Origin: Aquitalea magnusonii
GTDB lineage: Bacteria > Pseudomonadota > Gammaproteobacteria > Burkholderiales > Chromobacteriaceae
Length of the DNA stretch: 64,000 bases
Direction: 5' to 3'
Assembly: GCF_003202035.1 (NCBI RefSeq)
Contig: NZ_QJKC01000010.1
Coordinates: forward strand, 62,001-126,000
The notes below the pieces were generated by a model. The model searched no databases and was not told the origin of the DNA. It was given only the letters and a program-made list of their open reading frames with translations. This document shows, piece after piece, positions 36,920-45,677 of this stretch; within the stretch, counting starts at the first letter, position 1, and every line of letters begins with the position of its first letter. A program made the translations under genes and the position numbers.

Positions 36920-37852
36920 ATGGAACTCAGACAATTACGTTATTTTGTTGCTGTGGCAGAAGAATTGCATTTTGGCCGTGCTGCCAAACGGTTGCATATT
37001 TCGCAGCCGGCACTGAGTTTTGATATTAGGAAACTGGAACAAAGAATGGGGGTGCAGCTTTTTCAGCGCAATAACAAAAGCGTGCGCCTCACCCAATGCG
37101 GTGCGGCACTGCTGGGCAAATGCAGAAACCTGCTGCACAGTGCCGCAGACATACAGCAGATGCTGCAACGCTATGCCGAGGGCAAGCAGGGCCTGATCCG
37201 GCTGGGTTTCATCAACTCCATGCTCTACCGTGGCTTGCCACAGGCCCTGCAACAGTTCTCCCGGCACTATCCCGACGTGGCTATCGCGCTGCAGGAAATG
37301 GGCACCCAGGAGCAGATTCAGGCACTGGAACGACGGCAGATCGACCTGGCTTGCGTCAACGATGCCCATTATCCGGCCAGCATCGCCGGCGATGTGCTGG
37401 CGGCCGAGCCCTTGTGCTGCTGCCTGCCACGGCAACACCCCTGTGCCGCGCAGCCTGCCATCACCCTGCCCATGTTGCAGGAACAGCCGTTCATCCTGTT
37501 TGCGCCGGAAGTTTCGCCCTACTATCACCACCAGATTCTGGCGCAGTGCGCGGCGGCCGGTTTCTATCCGCACATCCAGCACCAGGCGCGCACCTGGCTG
37601 AGCATCATCCGGATGGTGGGCATGGGCCTGGGGGTGGCACTGGTGCCGCAAGGGCTGCAACACCTGGCCACCGAACAGGTATGCTACCTGCCCCTGCCCG
37701 CCCCCATGCCCAGTACGCGGTTGATGCTGCTGCATCAGCAGGACGAGGCGGAAAGCTGTGTGCAATTGCTGCGCGCCGCGCTGCTGGCGGCACTGCCCAC
37801 CCCGGCCGAAGCTGCGGTCGAACGGTTTGCAGTTGACCGCCACAGCCACTAA
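36920..37852 (+). CDS. LysR family transcriptional regulator
   Basis: About 310 residues. The winged helix-turn-helix is MELRQLRYFVAVAEELHFGRAAKRLHISQ-like at the N-terminus, followed by a LysR substrate-binding domain with GLIRLGFINSMLYRG and a C-terminal lobe with MVGMGLGVALVPQGL. ATG 36914 is also possible but lies only 4 nt from GGAG, so 36920 is used. Its divergent position makes it the probable activator of the acyl-CoA operon with the acid or its CoA ester as inducer. It resembles the CatR/BenM branch of aromatic and dicarboxylate regulators. Confidence 0.92.
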   Translation: MELRQLRYFVAVAEELHFGRAAKRLHISQPALSFDIRKLEQRMGVQLFQRNNKSVRLTQCGAALLGKCRNLLHSAADIQQMLQRYAEGKQGLIRLGFINSMLYRGLPQALQQFSRHYPDVAIALQEMGTQEQIQALERRQIDLACVNDAHYPASIAGDVLAAEPLCCCLPRQHPCAAQPAITLPMLQEQPFILFAPEVSPYYHHQILAQCAAAGFYPHIQHQARTWLSIIRMVGMGLGVALVPQGLQHLATEQVCYLPLPAPMPSTRLMLLHQQDEAESCVQLLRAALLAALPTPAEAAVERFAVDRHSH

Positions 37853-37884
37853 AGTAGCCGTTTTGCCGTAACAGACAGACAGAT

Positions 37885-38367
37885 ATGTCCAAGGAAAAAG
37901 CGCCGGTCACCCAGGCCATTCGCGTGTTGCGCGAACACAAGGTGGAATACAGCGAGCATCTGTACAAGTACGAAGACAAGGGCGGCACCACGGTGTCGGC
38001 CCGCGAACTGGGCGTGGATGAGCACTGCGTGGTGAAAACGCTGATCATGGAAGACGAGCAGAAGCACCCCTTGATCGTGCTGATGCATGGCGACCGCGAA
38101 GTAGGCACCGGCATGCTGGCCAAGCAGATCGGGGTGAAGAAGATCAGCCCCTGCGACCCGAAAACCGCCGACAAGCACAGCGGCTACCAGGTGGGTGGCA
38201 CAAGCCCCTTCGGCACCCGCCACCCGATGCCGGTGTATATGGAAAGCAGCATTGCCCAGCTGGATCGCATCTATATCAACGGCGGCAAGCGCGGCTTTCT
38301 GATTGGTGTGGACCCGCAGGAAGTCATCCGCGTGTTGCAGCCGGTGCTGGTGCAGGCGGCCGCCTGA
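37885..38367 (+). CDS. ybaK: Cys-tRNA(Pro) deacylase YbaK/EbsC
   Basis: A 160-residue editing protein that hydrolyses cysteine misloaded on tRNA-Pro in trans. The conserved lysine is expected in CVVKTLIM (about residue 50); GVKKISPCDPKTADKHSGYQVGG and SPFGTRHPMPVY (about 88-118) are hallmark YbaK segments. Full length. It lies between the LysR gene and the convergent Bcr-type exporter, apparently as a single gene. Confidence 0.95.
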   Translation: MSKEKAPVTQAIRVLREHKVEYSEHLYKYEDKGGTTVSARELGVDEHCVVKTLIMEDEQKHPLIVLMHGDREVGTGMLAKQIGVKKISPCDPKTADKHSGYQVGGTSPFGTRHPMPVYMESSIAQLDRIYINGGKRGFLIGVDPQEVIRVLQPVLVQAAA

Positions 38368-38376
38368 GCCGGCGAG

Positions 38377-39579
38377 CTAGCCGCGCAGCTTGATACGGCG
38401 GCGATAAGCACTACGGAAGACAAAACCGAGCAGCAGAAAACCCGCCATGCAGCAGGCCAGGTTGAGCGTGCTGCCCCATACCAGCGGCGCAATCACCCCG
38501 GCCACAATGCTGGACAGCATGGTCTGCAAAAAGCCCTGCAGGGACGACACCGTGCCGCGCAGCGCCGGAAACTGGTCCATCAGGTTGAGCGTGATGGATG
38601 GCGCGGCCAGCGACATGCCGGTGGTGTACAGCGCCAGCGGCAACACCGCCCACGGCATGGCGGCTTGGGCCGCCAGCAGATTGTAGGCAAAATTGGCCGT
38701 GGCCGCGGCAAACATCAGCCCGTAACCCAGCGACACGATTTCACGCGCGCCGCGCCGGCCGGCCATCTTGCCGGACAAAAAGGCTCCAAACATGATGCCG
38801 GACACCGCCGGGCCGAACATCCACAAAAACTGGTCTGGCCGCAAATGCAGATGCTGCAGCAAAAACACCGGTGCCGACGGGATATACAGGAAGAAACCGG
38901 CAAAATTGCAGGACACCGCCGCTGCCAGCAACTGGAAATCACGCTTGCGCAGTACCTCCAGGTAATTCTGCAGCAGCGAACGCCAGGCCAGCGGGGTACG
39001 CAAATGGGCGTGATGGGTTTCGTCCAGCGCAAACCAGCTCATCACAAACAGTGCCAGGCCGATCAGCGCCATGAACACAAAGATGGAATGCCAGCCAAAG
39101 GCACCGAACAGCCAGCCGCCCACCACCGGCGCGATGGCTGGCGATAGTGAAAACAGCATGGTCACCTGCGACATCAGCCGCTGCGCCTCGGCCCCGTCCA
39201 GCTTGTCGCGGATGATGGCCCGCCCCACCACCAGCCCGGCCCCGCCGCACAGCCCCTGCAAACCACGAAACAGCAGCAGCCAGCCCAGTGACGGCGCCAG
39301 TGCGCAGCCGAGCGAAGCCAGGCTGAACAGCAAGGTGGTGGCCAGCACCACCGGCCGGCGGCCGATGGCATCGGAAATCGAGCCGTGCCACAACATCATC
39401 ACCGCATAGCACAGCAGGTAGACGGTGAGCGCCTGTTGCATTTGCAACGGCGACGCGGACAAGGACAGGCCGATGGCCTGCATGGCCGGCAAAAAGGTGT
39501 CGATCGAGAAGGGGCCCAGCGTGGACAGGGCTGCCAGCAACAAGGCCAGGCCAAAGTGGCTGCGAGCGGAATGCGCCAT
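38377..39579 (-). CDS. Bcr/CflA family multidrug exporter
   Basis: A 12-helix MFS exporter of 400 residues. GPFSIDTFLPAMQAIGLSL at the N-terminus is typical of the Bcr/CflA group, and WHGSISDAIGRRPVVL is the loop motif. ATG 39579 is chosen because the upstream 20 codons are not family-like. It ends 9 bp from ybaK, convergent. The substrate is unknown; relatives confer bicyclomycin or chloramphenicol resistance when overexpressed. Confidence 0.9.
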   Translation of the reverse strand: MAHSARSHFGLALLLAALSTLGPFSIDTFLPAMQAIGLSLSASPLQMQQALTVYLLCYAVMMLWHGSISDAIGRRPVVLATTLLFSLASLGCALAPSLGWLLLFRGLQGLCGGAGLVVGRAIIRDKLDGAEAQRLMSQVTMLFSLSPAIAPVVGGWLFGAFGWHSIFVFMALIGLALFVMSWFALDETHHAHLRTPLAWRSLLQNYLEVLRKRDFQLLAAAVSCNFAGFFLYIPSAPVFLLQHLHLRPDQFLWMFGPAVSGIMFGAFLSGKMAGRRGAREIVSLGYGLMFAAATANFAYNLLAAQAAMPWAVLPLALYTTGMSLAAPSITLNLMDQFPALRGTVSSLQGFLQTMLSSIVAGVIAPLVWGSTLNLACCMAGFLLLGFVFRSAYRRRIKLRG

Positions 39580-39860
39580 GAAAATCCGATAAAGACAGTG
39601 GGGGCGGCCCATGTTACCGCCCGGCCGGTACAAAGCCAAACCCTTGGCAAGTACGCCGGGCAGGGCGAGAATGCGCGCCGGGCGAAAACAGTGATACGCC
39701 GCAGGCGATCAGCACTACACAAAGAAAAAGTTTTCTGCCTAAGATGGAAGTCGCTGACCCAACCCGCCGCGCCCTGGCGGCGCAGCGCGGCCCTGCCCTG
39801 CACCACGGTGTGCGGCAGCACCATCTTCCTGACCCACCATAATCAAAAGGGAGACCATTC

Positions 39861-40211
39861 ATGATCCGTCTGTACCACAACCCGCGTTGTTCCAAATCGC
39901 GCGAGGCGCTGGCCCTGCTGCAGGAGGCCGGTGCCGATGTCGAGGTCATCGAATACCTCAAGCATCCGCCCAGTGCTGCCGAGCTGGACCACATCCTCAC
40001 CCTGCTGCAGCTGGACCCGCGCGACCTGCTGCGCACCAAGGAAGAAGAATACGAAACCCTGTGCCTGGATGACATCACGCTGGAACGCGACAAGCTGATC
40101 GAAGCCATGGTGGACAACCCCATGCTGATCGAGCGCCCGATTGCCGTCAGCGCCGACATGGCCGTGCTGGGCCGTCCGCCGGAAAAGGTACTCAGCCTGC
40201 TGCAGCGCTAA
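39861..40211 (+). CDS. arsC: ArsC/YfgD-type thioredoxin-fold reductase
   Basis: A 116-residue glutaredoxin-dependent arsenate reductase homologue. The active-site Cys10 lies in YHNPRCSKSRE, and the arginine triad region includes LLRTKEEEY and ERPIAV. No arsB, arsR or acr3 is adjacent, so a role in arsenic resistance is unproven; many such solitary genes are of the YfgD type with unknown substrate. AAAGGGAG lies before the ATG. A strong terminator follows. Confidence 0.92.
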   Translation: MIRLYHNPRCSKSREALALLQEAGADVEVIEYLKHPPSAAELDHILTLLQLDPRDLLRTKEEEYETLCLDDITLERDKLIEAMVDNPMLIERPIAVSADMAVLGRPPEKVLSLLQR

Positions 40212-40240
40212 ACCCGCCCACCCCACCCCGTTTGCATATG

Positions 40241-40267
40241 CACCAGGCGATTCCGCCTGGTGTTTTT
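40241..40267 (+). terminator. Terminator after arsC
   Basis: A 9-bp perfect stem (CACCAGGCG with CGCCTGGTG), ATTC loop and five T. Confidence 0.9.
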
Positions 40268-40332
40268 CATTGCGGCCAGCAGTCGCTTGTCGTAGCAAAG
40301 CGACAGCCAGACTCCGGCAGGATGGCTTCCAT

Positions 40333-40367
40333 ACAAATAATAACTTGAATAATAATAACGTACGTTA
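40333..40367. promoter_or_regulatory. Candidate marR promoter/operator
   Basis: Holds ACAAATAATAACTTGA (40333-40348), repeated exactly before the efflux operon at 40926-40941. It also has a second AATAATAAC (40351-40359) and the 12-bp palindrome TAACGTACGTTA (40356-40367). TTGAAT at 40345 could be a -35. This suits autoregulation by the MarR protein 15 bp downstream. Confidence 0.65.
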
Positions 40368-40381
40368 CTAAAATATCAGCC

Positions 40382-40876
40382 ATGAACAAATCATTCCATC
40401 ATCTGGAACAGGCAGTCGACCGCATCGAAAGCCGCTTTCCCGGCGTGCCACGCCAGGAAGTGATTCTGACCAGGCTCTACTACCACATCATGCCCCGCCT
40501 CACCTGCTATCTGAACCAGGGCATGAAGGAATACGGCCTTAACGAATCGCTGTGGATGTCCTTGCTGGCCATGTATGCCTGCCCGCAGCAAAAGCTGTTT
40601 CCGTCCGACATCAGCGACACGCTCGACTCCTCGCGCACCAATGCCACGCGCATTGTCGACGAACTGGTGCGCAATGATTGGGCCACGCGGATTCCCTGTG
40701 CCGAAGACCGGCGCAAGATCGGCCTGGAACTGACGCCCAAGGGCCTGGCACTGGTGGAAGAACTGCTGCCGATTTCCCGTGCCAACCATCGTGCGCTGTG
40801 GCAGGACTTCGACGCCGAGGAACGGCAGCTGATGGAAAAGATGATGCGCAAGCTACTGGCCAGGCTGGGCGGCTGA
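40382..40876 (+). CDS. MarR family regulator of the efflux operon
   Basis: A 164-residue MarR/EmrR-type repressor. The winged helix region is FPSDISDTLDSSRTNATRIVDELVRNDW with the wing RIPCAEDRRKIGLELTPKG (about 75-125), flanked by dimerisation helices. It is immediately upstream of an outer-membrane factor, EmrA and EmrB genes, and the two transcription units share an upstream 16-bp motif. Repression relieved by a toxic ligand is the expected mode; the ligand is unknown. Confidence 0.93.
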   Translation: MNKSFHHLEQAVDRIESRFPGVPRQEVILTRLYYHIMPRLTCYLNQGMKEYGLNESLWMSLLAMYACPQQKLFPSDISDTLDSSRTNATRIVDELVRNDWATRIPCAEDRRKIGLELTPKGLALVEELLPISRANHRALWQDFDAEERQLMEKMMRKLLARLGG

Positions 40877-40925
40877 ACCGCTGCCGGCGCGCGCCGGCGG
40901 CCTCCCGCTGGCCGTCATGCTGCGC

Positions 40926-40941
40926 ACAAATAATAACTTGA
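40926..40941. promoter_or_regulatory. Second copy of the marR upstream motif
   Basis: ACAAATAATAACTTGA, identical in 16 of 16 bases to 40333-40348, and 50 bp before the first efflux gene. Probably the regulator's operator, perhaps overlapping a -35 (TTGAGT). Confidence 0.65.
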
Positions 40942-40990
40942 GTGACTATCACACCATCAATCATCACGATGGAATCTGGAGACCCACAAG

Positions 40991-42436
40991 GTGAATAAAC
41001 CCAATTGGCAGCAGACCGCTGGCCTGCTGATGCTTACCGCCATGCTGGGTGGCTGCGCCGGTTTCGGCGAGGACACTACCCCGGCACGGCCGTTGTCTGC
41101 GACCCAGCTGCAGTTGGGCGAGCACGCGGCCAGCCAGGTACATGCCGGCTGGTGGCAGCAACTGAATGATCCGCAGCTCAACCAGCTGATCGACACAGCG
41201 CTGCAACAAGCGCCGTCACTGAAAGTGGCCGATGCCCGCCTGCGTGAAGCACGCAGTGCCGTCGGCATGGCGCAAAGCAAGGAAGGCCCGCAGGTCGAAG
41301 CCAGTGCCAATCTCGACCGCGAGCGCTATTCGCTGTACGGCTTGCTGCCTCCTCCCATTGGCGGCAACTACTACAACGTCTACACCCTGTCGCTGGGCGC
41401 CAGCTGGGAAATCGATTTCTGGGGCAAGCACCGCGCCGCCGTCCAGGCCGCGCTGGGCAACCAGCAGGCCATTGCACTGGAAGGCCAGCAGGCCCGTCTG
41501 GTCATCACCCAGGCCGTGATCGCCCAGTACACCAATCTGCAACGCATCCTGGAACAAAGCCGGCTGCTGCAGGCACGCCAGCAACTGGCAGAAAGCCAGC
41601 TGGCACTGACCCGTGCCCGCGTCAGCGCCGGCCTGCTGCCGCCCGACAGCCTGCGCGAGCGTGAAATCCAGCTCAAGCGCCTGAGCCAGCAGAGCAGCGC
41701 GCTGGCCAATGATGCCGAGCACGCCCGCCATGCCCTGGCCGCCCTGACCGGCCAGCCGCCCAATGCGCTGGCCAGCCTGCAGCCCGCCCCCCTGCGCTCG
41801 GCACCGGCCATGCCGGAGGCCGCCCTGACGCTGGACATCCTCAGCCAGCGCCCGGACATCGTGGCCCAGCGCGCCCGGGTAGAGGCCATGAACCAGTCGG
41901 TGACGGTAGCCAAGGCCGAGTTCTATCCCAATGTCTCGCTGTCCGCCTTTGTTGGCCAGTCGGCACTGGAAACCTCGGATCTGTTCAATGCCGGCTCCAA
42001 GATCGTCGGCATCACCCCGGCCATCCACCTGCCGATCTTCACCTCCGGCGCGCTGCAGGCCAATCTGGCGTCCAGCCGCGCCCGCTACGACATCGCGGTG
42101 GAAAACTACAACCAGACCGTGCTGGACGCGCTGCGCGATGCGGCAGACAGCCTGTCCACCTGGCAGAAAACCGCCAGCCAGCTGTCCGACGCCCACCAGG
42201 CCACCCAGCTGAGCCGCAAGGCCTCCGACTCCACCGTGCTGCGCTTCAAGGCCGGCCTGGTCAACAAGCTGGCCGTACTGGATGCACAGGAAGCCGACCT
42301 CAACCAGCAAGCCGGCAAGATCGACGCCACCGCGGCCAACCGTCTGGCCTGGGCCGCACTGAATACCGCACTGGGCGGGGGTTTCGCCACCAGTGAAACC
42401 ACCCAACAGCCCGCTAAGGACACCCATCATGGATAA
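40991..42436 (+). CDS. Outer-membrane efflux lipoprotein, NodT family
   Basis: The TolC-like exit duct of a tripartite pump; 481 residues. The signal peptide ends in a lipobox (AMLGGC, Cys22), so it is lipid-anchored. Two outer-membrane efflux repeats follow, with YTLSLGASWEIDFWGKHRAA (about 130) and EFYPNVSLSAFVGQ (about 310) typical of the NodT subfamily. The GTG start at 40991 has GGAG upstream. It overlaps the next gene by 8 bp. Confidence 0.94.
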   Translation: MNKPNWQQTAGLLMLTAMLGGCAGFGEDTTPARPLSATQLQLGEHAASQVHAGWWQQLNDPQLNQLIDTALQQAPSLKVADARLREARSAVGMAQSKEGPQVEASANLDRERYSLYGLLPPPIGGNYYNVYTLSLGASWEIDFWGKHRAAVQAALGNQQAIALEGQQARLVITQAVIAQYTNLQRILEQSRLLQARQQLAESQLALTRARVSAGLLPPDSLREREIQLKRLSQQSSALANDAEHARHALAALTGQPPNALASLQPAPLRSAPAMPEAALTLDILSQRPDIVAQRARVEAMNQSVTVAKAEFYPNVSLSAFVGQSALETSDLFNAGSKIVGITPAIHLPIFTSGALQANLASSRARYDIAVENYNQTVLDALRDAADSLSTWQKTASQLSDAHQATQLSRKASDSTVLRFKAGLVNKLAVLDAQEADLNQQAGKIDATAANRLAWAALNTALGGGFATSETTQQPAKDTHHG

Positions 42437-43574
42437 GCAGATCGAGACGGCAAAAAGCCGCAAACGCAATCTTTTTGTCGCCACCGGCCTCATCGCCGCG
42501 CTGGCCATCGGCTACGGCGCCTACTGGGGCCTGGTACTGAGCCATCAGGAAAACACCGACGACGCCTATGTCGCCGGCCATATGGTGCAGCTGACCCCGG
42601 AAGTGGGCGGCACCGTGGTCAAGATCAGCGCCGAGGATACCGACCGCGTCGACAGCGGCCAGACCGTGGTGGCGTTTGACAACAGCGATGCCAAGCTGGC
42701 TTTCGAGCGCGCGCGCAATGAATTCGCCCAGACCGTGCGCGAAACCCGCCAGCTGATGACCAGCACCCAGCAACTGGCCGCCCAGGTTGCCGTGCGCGAA
42801 GCCGAACTGACCAAGGCCCAGGCCGACCTGAAGCGCCGCGAAACCCTGGCTGGCTCCGATGCCATCTCCAGCGAAGAACTGGGCCATGCCCGCGACGCCG
42901 TCAGCACCGCCAAGGCCGCACTGGATGCCGCCCGCGAACAGGCCAAGGCCACCGACGCACTGGTGGGCAAGGATGTACTGGCCAAGCAGCCGAACGTACA
43001 ACGCGCCGCCAGCAAGCTGAAGGAAGCCTGGCTGGCCCTGCAGCGTACCGAAGTCAAGGCACCGGTGTCCGGCTATGTGGCCCGCCGTAATGTGCAGGTC
43101 GGCCAGCGCGTGGCCACCGGCACACCGCTGATGGTGGTGGTGCCGCTGGACAGCGTGTGGGTGGATGCCAACTTCAAGGAAGTGCAGCTGGCCAAGATCC
43201 GCATCGGCCAGGACGTGGAACTGACTGCCGACGTGTACGGCAGCAAGGTGGTTTACCACGGCAAGGTGCAGGGCCTGTCGGCCGGCACCGGCAGCGCCTT
43301 CTCCCTGCTACCGGCACAAAACGCCACCGGCAACTGGATCAAGGTGGTGCAGCGTGTGCCGGTGCGCATCCAGCTGGATCCCAAGGAGCTGAAAGACCAT
43401 CCGCTGCGCGTCGGCCTGTCGGTGGATGCCGTGGTGGACACCAGCAAGCAGGATGGCCCCAGCCTGGCGCAAAGCCCGCGCGGTAATCCGACCCAGGAAA
43501 CCCATGCCCTGACGCCGGACCTGAAACAGGCTGACGAACTGGTCGCCAGCCTGCTGGCCGCCAACGCCCAGTAA
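42429..43574 (+). CDS. emrA: EmrA-type membrane fusion protein
   Basis: The periplasmic adaptor (381 aa) linking an EmrB pump to the outer-membrane factor. One N-terminal membrane helix (about 17-38) is followed by NTDDAYVAGHMVQLTPEVGG, the standard HlyD/EmrA start, a coiled-coil hairpin (about 95-190) and the closing lipoyl/barrel part with VKAPVSGYVARRNVQVGQRV. The ATG overlaps the upstream gene, so the three pump parts are translated together. Confidence 0.95.
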   Translation: MDKQIETAKSRKRNLFVATGLIAALAIGYGAYWGLVLSHQENTDDAYVAGHMVQLTPEVGGTVVKISAEDTDRVDSGQTVVAFDNSDAKLAFERARNEFAQTVRETRQLMTSTQQLAAQVAVREAELTKAQADLKRRETLAGSDAISSEELGHARDAVSTAKAALDAAREQAKATDALVGKDVLAKQPNVQRAASKLKEAWLALQRTEVKAPVSGYVARRNVQVGQRVATGTPLMVVVPLDSVWVDANFKEVQLAKIRIGQDVELTADVYGSKVVYHGKVQGLSAGTGSAFSLLPAQNATGNWIKVVQRVPVRIQLDPKELKDHPLRVGLSVDAVVDTSKQDGPSLAQSPRGNPTQETHALTPDLKQADELVASLLAANAQ

Positions 43575-43640
43575 TCTCCCGGCCGCTACCGGCTGCGGCA
43601 GCATGCCGCACCGGCAGCGCCGTCTTGAGGACTTTCCGTC

Positions 43641-45176
43641 ATGAATCATCCACCACTGTCAGGCTCGCGCCTGGTGTGGATCACGCTGGCGCTGTCGATG
43701 TCGGTGTTCATGCAGGTGCTGGACACCACCATTGCCAACGTGGCACTGCCCACCATCTCCGGCAACCTCGGTGCCGCCACCAGCCAGGGCACCTGGGTCA
43801 TCACCTCGTTCGGCGTGGCCAATGCCATCGCCGTGCCGCTGACCGGCTGGCTGGCCAAGCAGGTGGGCGAAGTCAAGCTGTTCACCATCTCCACCCTGCT
43901 GTTCGTGCTCACCTCCTGGATGTGCGGCATGGCCAACAGCCTGGAAATGCTGATCCTGTTCCGCGTGCTGCAAGGCGCAGTGGCCGGCCCGATGATCCCG
44001 CTGTCGCAAAGCCTGCTGATGGCCTGCTACCCGCCCGCCAAGAAAGGGCTGGCGCTGGCGCTATGGGCGATGACAGTGATCGTGGCACCGGTGTTCGGCC
44101 CCATCCTGGGTGGCGTCATCAGTGACAACTGGCACTGGGGCTGGATCTTCTTCATCAATGTGCCGGTGGGGATGGCTGCCGCCTTCATCAGCTGGAAGAT
44201 TCTGAAAGAACGGGAAACCGGCCTGGTACGCCAGCCCATCGACAAGCTGGGCCTGGCCCTGCTGATCGTCGGCGTGGGCGCGCTGCAGATGATGCTGGAC
44301 CGCGGCAAGGAGCTGGACTGGTTCAACTCCACCGAAATCGTGGTGCTGGCCATTGTCTCTGCGGTGTCGCTGATTTATCTGGTGATCTGGGAGCTGGGGG
44401 AAAAACACCCCATTGTCGATCTCACCCTGTTTGCCAAACGCAACTTCACCGTCGGCACCGTCGCCATCAGCCTGGGCTTCATGCTGTATTTCGGCGCGGT
44501 AGTGCTGCTGCCACTGATGCTGCAGACCCAGATGGGCTACACCGCCACCTGGGCCGGCCTGGCCGCCGCCCCCATCGGCATCCTGCCGGTCTTCCTGTCG
44601 CCCATCATCGGCAAGAACGCGCACCGGCTGGACATGCGCTGGCTGGTCACCATCAGTTTCAGTGTCTATGCCATCTGCTTCTTCTGGCGCAGCACCTTCA
44701 ATACCGAGATGAATTTCGCCTATGTGGTCTGGCCGCAGTTCATTCAGGGCATCGGCGTGGCCTGCTTCTTCATGCCGCTCACCACCATCACCCTGTCCGG
44801 CCTGCGCCCGGATCAGATTGCCAGTGCCTCCAGCCTGTCCAACTTCCTGCGCATTCTGGCCGGCAGTATCGGTACCTCCATCACCACCACGCTGTGGGAC
44901 CGACGCGAAGCCCTGCACCACGCCCAGCTCACCCAGCATGTGACGCTGTACGATCAGGCCAGCCAGATGTGGTTCCGCCTGCTGGAAACCACCGGCATGT
45001 CCACCAGCCAGCAGCAGGCTTACACCGCGCTGCAGATTACCCGCCAGGGTTCGCTGATCGGCGTGAACGAGGTGTTCTGGCTGTTCGGCATCATGTTTGT
45101 CGCGCTGATTGCCCTGGTATGGTTTGCCCGGCCACCGTTCACCTCCAGTGGCGCGGCTGACAGCGGCGCGCACTGA
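43641..45176 (+). CDS. emrB: EmrB-type drug exporter, DHA2 family MFS
   Basis: A 14-helix proton-drug antiporter of 511 residues. MQVLDTTIANVALPTISGNL (motif D1) and the antiporter motif region ALWAMTVIVAPVFGPILGG are present; GWIFFINVPVG is typical of EmrB. It completes the tripartite pump with the NodT-type duct and EmrA. A perfect 16-bp terminator follows the stop. Confidence 0.95.
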   Translation: MNHPPLSGSRLVWITLALSMSVFMQVLDTTIANVALPTISGNLGAATSQGTWVITSFGVANAIAVPLTGWLAKQVGEVKLFTISTLLFVLTSWMCGMANSLEMLILFRVLQGAVAGPMIPLSQSLLMACYPPAKKGLALALWAMTVIVAPVFGPILGGVISDNWHWGWIFFINVPVGMAAAFISWKILKERETGLVRQPIDKLGLALLIVGVGALQMMLDRGKELDWFNSTEIVVLAIVSAVSLIYLVIWELGEKHPIVDLTLFAKRNFTVGTVAISLGFMLYFGAVVLLPLMLQTQMGYTATWAGLAAAPIGILPVFLSPIIGKNAHRLDMRWLVTISFSVYAICFFWRSTFNTEMNFAYVVWPQFIQGIGVACFFMPLTTITLSGLRPDQIASASSLSNFLRILAGSIGTSITTTLWDRREALHHAQLTQHVTLYDQASQMWFRLLETTGMSTSQQQAYTALQITRQGSLIGVNEVFWLFGIMFVALIALVWFARPPFTSSGAADSGAH

Positions 45177-45186
45177 TCCACCACTG

Positions 45187-45221
45187 AATAACAAGGCCCG
45201 CACCATGCGGGCCTTGTTATT
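45187..45221. terminator. Strong bidirectional terminator between emrB and the pilin operon
   Basis: A 16-bp perfect stem from AATAACAAGGCCCGCA to its complement around a CCA loop. It serves the convergent emrB and pilE-like genes. Confidence 0.9.
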
Positions 45222-45239
45222 CCGGACTACCCGGCCTGG

Positions 45240-45677
45240 CTAATCCACCCGGCAGCGCAACTTGCCGACATCATTGACGGCACACAGCCGGATATTGCCG
45301 TCCTGGTCCAGTACCAGCATTTCCTCACCCAGCCAGGCCTGACCGGGCTTGGGGATGGCGCGCAACTGGAAACTGTCCGCCCGTGCATTGCCATCCTGTG
45401 CACCGAAGTGGAGTTCGTAATAGGCTGTCGCGCTCACCGGCAATGTCGGCCAGTGGCCGCTGCCCGCCGTATAGCGGCCATGCTCGCTGCGCCACTGCTC
45501 CATGAAGTGGCTGGCCTGCAGCAAGGCCACCCGGGCCTCGGCCTGGCGCAGCCTGAGCACATGGCCCCGCCACAATGGCAGGGCGATCAGCAGCAATAGC
45601 GACAGCATGGCCAGTACGGTCAGCAACTCGAGCAGGCTGAAACCGCGGTGCAATCTGTTCAGCGTAATTCGCGCCAT
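45240..45677 (-). CDS. pilE: Type IV minor pilin, PilE-like
   Basis: A 145-residue pilin with leader MARITLNRLHRG cut before FSLLELLTVL, with Glu5 present. A long hydrophobic N-terminal helix and a small C-terminal domain with two cysteines (LCAVNDVGKLRC) forming the usual D-loop follow. It is the last gene of the minor pilin operon, so it is a minor subunit rather than the main pilin. Its start overlaps the pilX end by 19 bp. Confidence 0.88.
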   Translation of the reverse strand: MARITLNRLHRGFSLLELLTVLAMLSLLLLIALPLWRGHVLRLRQAEARVALLQASHFMEQWRSEHGRYTAGSGHWPTLPVSATAYYELHFGAQDGNARADSFQLRAIPKPGQAWLGEEMLVLDQDGNIRLCAVNDVGKLRCRVD

